A DNA stretch of 64,000 bases, taken from NCBI GenBank assembly GCA_963920525.1, contig OY986438.1:188185888-188249887 (forward strand), in the 5' to 3' direction. The notes beneath the pieces were generated by a model. The model saw nothing but the letters and a program-made list of their open reading frames with translations. It did not search any database and was not told the origin of the DNA. Within the stretch, counting starts at the first letter, position 1; each line of letters begins with the position of its first letter. The position numbers and the translations under genes are program-made. Positions 56,812 to 64,000 of the stretch are shown here, piece by piece. Source of the DNA: Dichetophora obliterata. Lineage: Eukaryota > Arthropoda > Insecta > Diptera > Sciomyzidae.

Positions 56812-58859
56812 TTAAATCATTTCTCCTATTGGCTTGATGATCATCTCATGGATCTGCACGCTAGGCGGAGTCTGTAGGCAATAAACAACTGCATCAGCAA
56901 TATCTTCGGGGCACAACTGCGGGAACTCTAGTGGTAGCTTATCTTTACCCAATATAATGCCAGTATCAACAGCACCAGGACTTATGCTCTGCAGAGAAGA
57001 AATTAAAAAAAAGTGTTGTTAATCATATTGTATCTTATAAATATATATACATCTACTATTTAAATTTATAAGACTAACAACACAATTTAATTCAACTTTT
57101 CGTTAAATCATGTGAATAAAACCATGGTCAAATATAAAAAATATCTCTTTTAATTTAATAACTGATATCTTCTATTAACTAGCTGAAAAATTATACAAAA
57201 ACCCATTGCTCTATGCTTAGTGTATGCCTGAATGAACTTTTTATGTGACTTTCGAATACAGAACTGCTTGAACGCATTTTCGAATTTTCGCTCTTCTATG
57301 CATGGATGCAGATATAATGACATACATATAATTTTAAACCTTAAAACAACCATGTTTGTGGCTATTTTAGAAAATAACTTTTCACAAAGTTTGATAGAGT
57401 ATAGATTTTAGTACAAATCCGAAACTTTAAACTCAATTTTCTTGAAATTAGAATTTTACGACATATCACATGCTTCGTTATGTCTTCATGAGTATGTAAA
57501 ACTCATTTATTATACGTAAAACTTAAAAATCGTTAGAGTACTTTTTATGTTAATCGATTTCTACTGATTTTGTATTGCATGATTTTACAAAATAACAAAA
57601 TCTAAAATCGTTTTACAAAATATAGAAGAGATTATATCTAGGTCTTGATAAAATAAAAATCAAAGAAAGGCAGGAACATGTGTATATTATGACGTAACTT
57701 CGTTAGAATTCTTTTGATTTTCTTTACAAATGTATTCTGCAATAACAACAACAGGTATTTGTCATGATGTACTTTTCTATCATCTAATATTTAACTCTAA
57801 TATTAGCAAAGTTATAGCTGAAAAATATTAAGATTTTTCATAATTTGTGGAAATTTTTTTAGATTCGAAAATAAATTTGGAGATATAATATAACACAACT
57901 GTCTTTTATCGACAAGAATAACAAAGTCGGATCAGTTGCAAATTTGAAAAGGTGTAAATACCATGAATCAGTTGAAAATTCATCAGGATACATTTTTTAT
58001 ACAAAAACTTGTTCTTTTTTCCTTTGTTTTTAATAGAGATTTTAGTGTTCGAAGCTTAATATTTCAATAAATTGCTCGCTAGTCTATAGATTTTGATGTA
58101 TCTATATGTATATAGACAAGACTTGTTGGATGTTAAATTAATTTATGAAATATAATTTTATTGAAATTAACTTTTTACAGATCAAAAATTTTGCTAATGT
58201 AGTCATTTTACCCAAAGTAAACTAGTGTCTTTTCAACTAAATCCCATTGCAAAGCATACTCATTACTATTGTCGACTTTCACTTACCGTAACCTTAATGC
58301 GTGTCTGATGCAACAGGAACTCTTGACGCAGTACCTCAGTCATAGCCGTGAGTGCGTGCTTCGAGGCCGGATATATATTCATGCTCATACCCTGTGCCAC
58401 AGGTAGGATATGCCCGTGAATACTGTTGATCATAATGACATGTCCATCGACGCCACGTTTCTTCATCGATTGAAAAGCTTCACGTGTGCAGTATGCCACA
58501 CCCAAAACATTCGTGTCCATGATCGCTTTCAAATCAGCCGAGTTGTTGGGCATCGTCAATTGTATGCCTTGACTCAGGATGCCGGCATTATTGATGAGTA
58601 CATCAACACCACCCAACTTGGATTCGATCCAGGCAAATGCTTCAAGAATGTCTGCTTCCTTGCTGACATCACAACGGAATGTGTGGAAACGTGTTTGTTG
58701 TTCCTTAGGAAACTCAGCACACATACTATCCATAACTTCCAGTCTACGCGCCAAACCAACAACAATCATGCCATTCTTGAGCAGATAGCGAACACAGGCT
58801 GCACCAATGCCAGCACTGGCACCGGTAACAACAGCAACTTTATTTTGCCATCTGTCCAT
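56812..58859 (-). CDS. SDR copy 5: antdh/farnesol-dehydrogenase-like oxidoreductase
   Basis: A 249-aa SDR. Exon 1 is 58859-58287 and exon 2 is 56988-56812. The phase-0 intron is the largest, 1298 bp (ACG|GTAAGT ... CTGCAG|AGC), AT-rich, with no recognisable element inside. TGASAGIG (12-19), ARR (37-39), NNAG (90-93), N117, S146, Y163 and K167 are all standard, so it should be an active NADP-type enzyme. It has the full exon lengths of copies 1 and 2 but is the most diverged in exon 2 (VDTGIILGKDKLPLEFPQLC) and in the 5' flank. It stands alone at the right end of the array and may represent the older lineage. Confidence 0.95.
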
Positions 58860-59042
58860 GTTAACGTTCTTCGAATTACTGACTGTTCAACAGATTTTAG
58901 AGTCAGTGTTGAAGTGCAATGATCTTAAGTGGATCACTGCTTAAATCACTTGTGTTTTTTTGTTTGTTTTGTTTAAAAAATTTTTGCAACGCATTGGTTA
59001 TGTGCACGTTATGTGTTGCTGGGATATGAGAATGTATTTCAC

Positions 59043-59086
59043 AGATAAGAAGATGTAAAGAGTATTTATGCCACATATTTTATATA
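59043..59086 (-). promoter_or_regulatory. Possible TATA box and GATA motif of SDR copy 5
   Basis: On the minus strand TATATAAA (59079-59086) lies about 220 nt before the ATG. It is followed about 30 nt downstream by CTTATCT (59043-59049), the same GATA-type motif seen upstream of copy 3. In AT-rich DNA a chance TATA is possible. Confidence 0.3.
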
Positions 59087-59089
59087 CAC

Positions 59090-60385
59090 ACTTTATTGTA
59101 CATATTACACGAGTTTTGCGATGCATTTTGTTTCGTATATAATTTGTTTCTTTCTTACGATAAACTTCTGAAAGCTAAGTACGAGTACCAATAAAAACGA
59201 TATCAGGTTTAGCTTCAAGGCCCATAATGAAAATAAGCAACAAGAAAAGATTTCGCGGTAAAAATTGTATGCCTGCCAAAATCAACAGTTTGAAGTACAA
59301 AATCAACAGCAAAAATATGACTCAACCTTATTTTTTATATAACACTCCGCTTCAATTTCTATAAGATACAGCTTATTTTTTGTCATTTTCAACAAGTTAC
59401 TCAACTCTTCTCATAAGATACTCAATTCTTGATCGAAACTTATCTTTGTCTGCACTGGATTTATTATAAGAACCTTCAAACAGGCATGTAGTGATGGAGT
59501 ATTTTTGGGGTTCGAACCGCGCCCATATTGTCTGAAGGTGTACACAAAACTTATACCAATAACACTCAAAAAAGCAAAAAATTGTCATCTTTGAAGCACA
59601 CATTTGAGCATATCGTCGTTGCGCATACAAAAAAGGTTATGTGTGTCTGAACAACTTTTCAGGAGAGGAAAAATATTGTTTTCTTTTTGGTCATTTCACA
59701 CTATTTTGCAAAATTATAATTTTCATGAATTTAATAGGCGAATTGGTAGCAATGTTTCTTATTTTAGAACACATATGGACATATGAAGGCTTGTTCTTAT
59801 TCCAAAATTTTTGACATTCTTATTTATCTCTGCGCCTACAAAAAGAGCTGTGTGTATATAAAAAACTCTGCATGAAAACAAATAACAAATTTTTTGTTGC
59901 AATTCGCTATATTTATACAAATAGTACATTTTTAATATTTATGAATATTTTATTTAAAAAATGAAATAGGTTAACATTGGAAAGAATTACGTATGTCTTA
60001 AATTTTAAAACACACGTTAGGTACATTTTTTTCGGCAAATTTATAATAATCACATATTGCAAACTCCATGAAACAACCATAAAAGAACATATTTTAAAGA
60101 TAAAATTCATAACAACTTCGTGAATAAAGTTATGAAATTGCGTTAAATAATTTCATGCAAAAGCTCAATTAGGTAACTAACAAGTAATAAAAGAAATAAG
60201 AAAATAATTTAAGTTAAATTATAATATAACATAAAAGTATAAAAATTCAGTTGAAAATTGTTTGAAGCATTTCATTTAGTCAATGATGAAAATTATCATA
60301 AAATGAATGTAATTTATTCAAATTTTTGTTACTCAGAAACATTAAACATCAAATTTGCCATCTGTCATAATACATTCTAGCATCT
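59090..60385. other. AT-rich non-coding interval
   Basis: No supported gene. Short ORFs at 59397-59630 and 59604-59786 show no motif and no coding signal. Confidence 0.5.
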
Positions 60386-60389
60386 TAAT

Positions 60390-61225
60390 GATTGCTTTTG
60401 ATGTCAAACTCTTCCTTTCTTTTAAAAATGATAATGACGCCGTATTTTTGCAAGCCGACATTGATCATCTTCATAGCCGGTAACGAACCGCATGAACCTC
60501 AACATGAAGAAATGCAAGCATATGTCTTCCTCGCGCAAACCACCAATTAAATGTACCTTCAAAATTTGTGGTTATCCATTGGAGTCCTTAGATATTTTCA
60601 ATGAGCTTGGAGTCACAATAGATCCTAAACTACGCTTTAATATTCACGTAAATAAAATAATAAATAGAGCAAATAGTACTTTAGGATTTATGAAACGTTG
60701 GGCAAAAGAGTTTAATGATCCATTCATAACGAAAACCTTATTCACCTCCTATCTTAGTGCGGCCTATCTTAGAATACGCTTCAGTTGTTTGGTGCACGAT
60801 ACGGTTGTTACATAGACGACATTGAATCAGTGCAGAAACAATTTCTTTTGTTTTGCTTAAGCTATCTTTATTGTAATACTGATTTTCACTTACCACCTTA
60901 TGAATATCGGTTACAACTCTTAAGTCTTCTTTCTTTAAAAAATCGGAGAATTATGATAAATGCTTGTTGGATTATAAAACTTTTACATGGCTATGTAAAC
61001 AGTCCATATTTATTGAGTAAAATATATTTTAATATTCCTCTTCTTCCTAGAAGATATTTTGAGTTACTCCACATGAACTTTTGTAGAACTAATTATTTGC
61101 AAAATGGACCTCTTAGAAGCGCTTGCGGTGATTTTAATTTTGTATCTGATGTTATATCCTTAAGTGAATCCATGGACTCAATCAAACATAAAATTATAGA
61201 TTACCTGCAGTACCCTCGTTGATTA
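60390..61225 (+). pseudogene. LINE reverse transcriptase C-terminal fragment
   Basis: The sequence begins at the end of the RT palm (FDVKLFLSFKNDND, where a YADD box has decayed) and goes through ADIDHLH, MNLNMKKCKHMSSSRKPP, ESLDIFNELGVTIDPKLRFN, FITKTLFTSYLSAAYL and, after a frameshift near 60790, the C-terminal SVQKQFLLFCLSYLYC region to a natural end at 61222. This is a different LINE family from that at 37795. It is 5'-truncated, with several small frameshifts. Confidence 0.85.
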
Positions 61226-61696
61226 TGTAAATTTCTCTAAAACATATATCTGATGCATCTGGTGATATTTGTAAACACATTAATATAACAATCTAAATGG
61301 ATAAATGGACCTAAGCGTAAAATGGATAATTTTGGTGTACGAACATCTAAATAATCTGAATGGACCTAAGTCTGAGATCTTCAATTGCCTTATATCTTCA
61401 TGATGATTGTGACTACATTTGTCGACGCTACCGTGGTGTCTTGGGTTTTACCTCCTGAAACACTACGTTAGATCGATCTGTAATATATTAATATGATTGG
61501 CCGATAAGACTTAGTCTGTCTTGATGCCTGCGTTCGCAACTGGTTTCCTTTGTTTTATGAAAATTGGTTTGGTGAAGTTGACCCAGTTTGTCGAGTAACC
61601 ACCCTGTCAAGCCATGATCCCACCGGCTTCAGGAAGACAGAACGATATATATTATATATATACTTTAGATGTATACATAGATATATACAGTTATAC
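61226..61696. other. Non-coding interval
   Basis: No recognisable gene. The (AT)-rich stretch at 61647-61690 is the insertion context of the Tc1 element. Confidence 0.5.
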
Positions 61697-61698
61697 TA

Positions 61699-63444
61699 CC
61701 CTGCGTCATTGAACCTCGTACGACTCCTATAGTATACAGTAATCCCATTTAAAAATTGCTTTAGAACCAAATTTATTGACATTTTTTGCATTTATATTTT
61801 TTGACAAAGAAGATAACACAACTATTCGTAGTAAAATAGTAAAACAACAAAAATTTATTTCAAAAAGGATTTAAAAAAAAATATTTATTAAAAACATAAA
61901 TTCAACTGAGTTCGTACGATTTTTTCTGTGTCATCGCAGTTCGTACGATGTGTCTTGATATTATGTGACGTCACTTTTAGCTGCAATAACACATTGCTTT
62001 ATTAATTTTGATATGCAGAGCTGATCTCCTCAGTTTACCGTTAGTTAAGAAAGACAACTTTATTTTTCACTTCGAGTGACTTTTTACGATCGGTTGTTTA
62101 TCAGTATGCCTCCTGGAAAAGAAATAAGCAATGATTTACGCGCAAAAATTGTTAACGAATTTAAAAACTTAAAATCGTATAATAAAATAGCAAAACAATT
62201 TATAATGGCTAACAGCTCTGCACAATATGTTATTAAAAATTACAAAGAGACAAACAAATCAAATAGAGAAAAAAAATGTATCGGTGGCAAAAAAAAACTT
62301 CTGCAGGTGATGACCGCTGTTTACGAAGAATTCTAGTGGAAAATAGACGAGCTACAACTTCCAAAATAAGGACTCTGTGGGCGGAAAGAATAAAAAAAAA
62401 TTTCGACTTCTACTTGTCTTAGGCGAATGAAATTTATGGGATATGGTTTTTACAAGATAAGTACATACGTACTGTAAAAAGACAACAGATTTCCAAGAAC
62501 AGTATCACCTTTAGGCCAAAGCAAAACCGTTGCTCACATTAAAACAAAAGAAAATAAGACTAACTTGGGCAACAGAGCATTTGGCTTGGAAGCAGGAGCA
62601 ATGGAACTCTGTTTTATTCAGCGATGAATCTAAATTTGATCTTTCAGTAGGAGATCAAAGAGGTCGTGTCATTAGAAACAAAAGAGAATCATATCATACA
62701 GATTGCTTTAAGCGGACAGTCAAATTTCCTGCTGGAATAATGGTATGAGGATTTATGTCTAACAAAGGAGTAGGAGCGTTTGCTTTCATTGATGACATAA
62801 CGCCGAAAAATACCAGCATATTTTAACAGAATATCTACTCCCTGCAATGCAAATACTTGAATTTGAAGGGGAAACTATATTCCAACAGGACGGTGCCAGC
62901 TGCCACACAGCAAAAAGTACCCAAAAATGGTTAAATGATCATCAAATTAATGTTATGGAGTGGCCATCTTCAAGTCCGGATATTAATCCTATTGAAAATC
63001 TGTGGGGTATAATAAAAAAAAAAAGCTGAGATTTATTCGTCCTAGAACAAAAGAAGAATTGAAACGTAAGCTTGCTGAAATTTGGTTACAAATAACGCCA
63101 GAAGAATGCCAAAATCATTATGACTCCATGCACAAGAGAATGCAATGTGTTATTGCAGCTAAAGGAGACGTTACACAATATTAAGACAAATCGTATGAAC
63201 TGCGTTGACCTCACAATAAATCGTACGAACTAAGTTGAATTAATTTTGTTAATGAATATTATTTTTTTTTAAATAATTTTTTAAATAAATTTTTGTTGTT
63301 TTACTATTTTACGACGAATAGTTGTGTTATCTTTTTTGTCAAAATACATAAATGTCAAAAATCTCAATAAGTTTTGTTTTAAAGCTATTTTTAAATGCGA
63401 CTGCTGTATATTATAGGAGTCGTACGAGGTTCAATGACGCAGGG
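61699..63444 (+). mobile_element. Tc1-type transposon with long IR/DR termini
   Basis: The inverted termini begin CCCTGCGTCATTGAACCTCG and extend about 200-215 bp on each side. TA flanks both ends (61697-61698; 63445-63446). Within each arm a CGTACGA-core motif is repeated: near the outer end (CCTCGTACGACTCC) and twice at the inner end (GTTCGTACGAT at ~61911 and ~61939; mirrored near 63188 and 63220). This is an IR/DR layout. Confidence 0.92.
62106..63184 (+). pseudogene. Tc1-family DD34E transposase, frameshifted
   Basis: It starts MPPGKEISNDLRAKIVNEFK with the first helix-turn-helix (YNKIAKQF), then shifts frame at about 62290-62336. The catalytic core follows: VLFSDESKFDL (first Asp), IFQQDGASCHTAKST (second Asp), PSSSPDINPIENLWG (Glu), then the C-terminal segment ending KGDVTQY at 63184. 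All three catalytic residues survive, but at least three frameshifts and a TGA at 62748 prevent a full protein. Confidence 0.9.
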
Positions 63445-63446
63445 TA

Positions 63447-63825
63447 GTATGTATATTACTGGAGTGGTGTTTTATTGGGTATGAGACCTTGTTTATCACA
63501 CGACTCCGCCGATGTCCGGATACAAAAATTGTTGCTAACTTGACCTTGTTTATCTTGAAAACACAACCCTGCTATGCTGTCTAATATAATTGATTTGACT
63601 TAACTTTTTTTTAATTTTTATACTTTAATAAAATTATATACTTTAAGCAGTTTATTAAAACTTTTTAGTTTTTTAATACATGATTTCAATCAAAATCATA
63701 CTTTATATTTTTGAATTATATTAAATATCTTGTTTTATAATTATAAATTTGCTATAAAACCTGTTAAGGTTTAGCAATTGAATAAATAAATAAATAAAAT
63801 ATACAAATATACCCTTCAGGCGCCT
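63447..63825. other. AT-rich non-coding interval
   Basis: Nothing recognisable apart from short (AAAT)n near 63780-63795. Confidence 0.5.
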
Positions 63826-63837
63826 TGACCATTGCAG

Positions 63838-63965
63838 CGTATTCCAAACTGAAGTCGCTGATATTCATGAAACGGTGACTTGACTCCAGAAAAATGAGAT
63901 ATCTTCTATGGATACCTCCATACTATTTGATAGTCAAGCCACTTAGAAAGCCTTGAAATAACATC
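63838..63965 (+). pseudogene. Retrotransposon RNase H fragment
   Basis: One frame reads VFQTEVADIHETVT, a stop, LQKNEISSMDTSILFDSQAT, a stop, KALK. The VFQ.E and DSQA.KAL motifs are those of the RNase H domain in I/R1-type LINEs. It is at the window edge and degraded. Confidence 0.6.
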
Positions 63966-64000
63966 ATAAGATGTTGAAATAACATCTGAAACAGTTCTCA

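Overview
The window is AT-rich eukaryotic DNA from an insect, most likely a higher (brachyceran) fly. This rests on the type of short-chain dehydrogenase genes and their small phase-0 introns, the density of mariner/Tc1, hAT, PIF/Harbinger, foldback and non-LTR elements, and the near absence of long ORFs outside transposons. I cannot name the species from sequence alone.

The only clearly functional host genes are five tandem paralogues of an antdh/farnesol-dehydrogenase-like SDR, all on the minus strand at 25637-26544, 34317-35213, 41153-42426, 47001-47833 and 56812-58859. Each has two exons (570 or 573 nt, then 171 or 177 nt), an identically placed phase-0 intron, and an intact 246-249 aa product. 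They form two sister pairs (1+2 and 3+4) plus copy 5. Copies 1 and 2 also share 5' flanks, so a segmental duplication can be traced around later insertions. Copy 4 has lost the Arg-Arg cofactor motif for an Asp, which suggests a change from NADP to NAD. One further candidate gene is a short secreted Cys-containing protein at 33635-33940 (-).

The rest is mainly layered mobile DNA, and many insertions can be read to the base from terminal inverted repeats (TIRs) and target-site duplications (TSDs). 1463-2996: PIF/Harbinger relic with a TA-type MITE inside its TSD. 5195-8039: foldback element with 9-bp TSD, itself hit by a hAT-like foldback element (5613-7448, 8-bp TSD). 13470-14500: hAT-like element inside interspersed repeat A. 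18826-20160: mariner relic split by an 820-bp TIR element. 20700-23897: repeat A split by a Tc1 element and a 5'-truncated LINE. 24210-24860: ~120-bp tandem repeats. 30611-31346 and 37795-40915: two copies of one LINE family, the second nearly full length with three in-frame stops. 32814-33449: TIR element carrying tRNA-like modules. 53550-56304: two hAT-like elements. 61699-63444: Tc1-type element with long IR/DR termini.

Two items stand out. At 48180-48515 there is a degenerate dUTPase of clearly bacterial type, followed by a short ORF with a Shine-Dalgarno-like sequence: a probable lateral transfer from a bacterial endosymbiont. At 49822-53466 there is a ~3.6-kb, nearly perfect 9-bp satellite that starts abruptly inside a retrotransposon ORF1.
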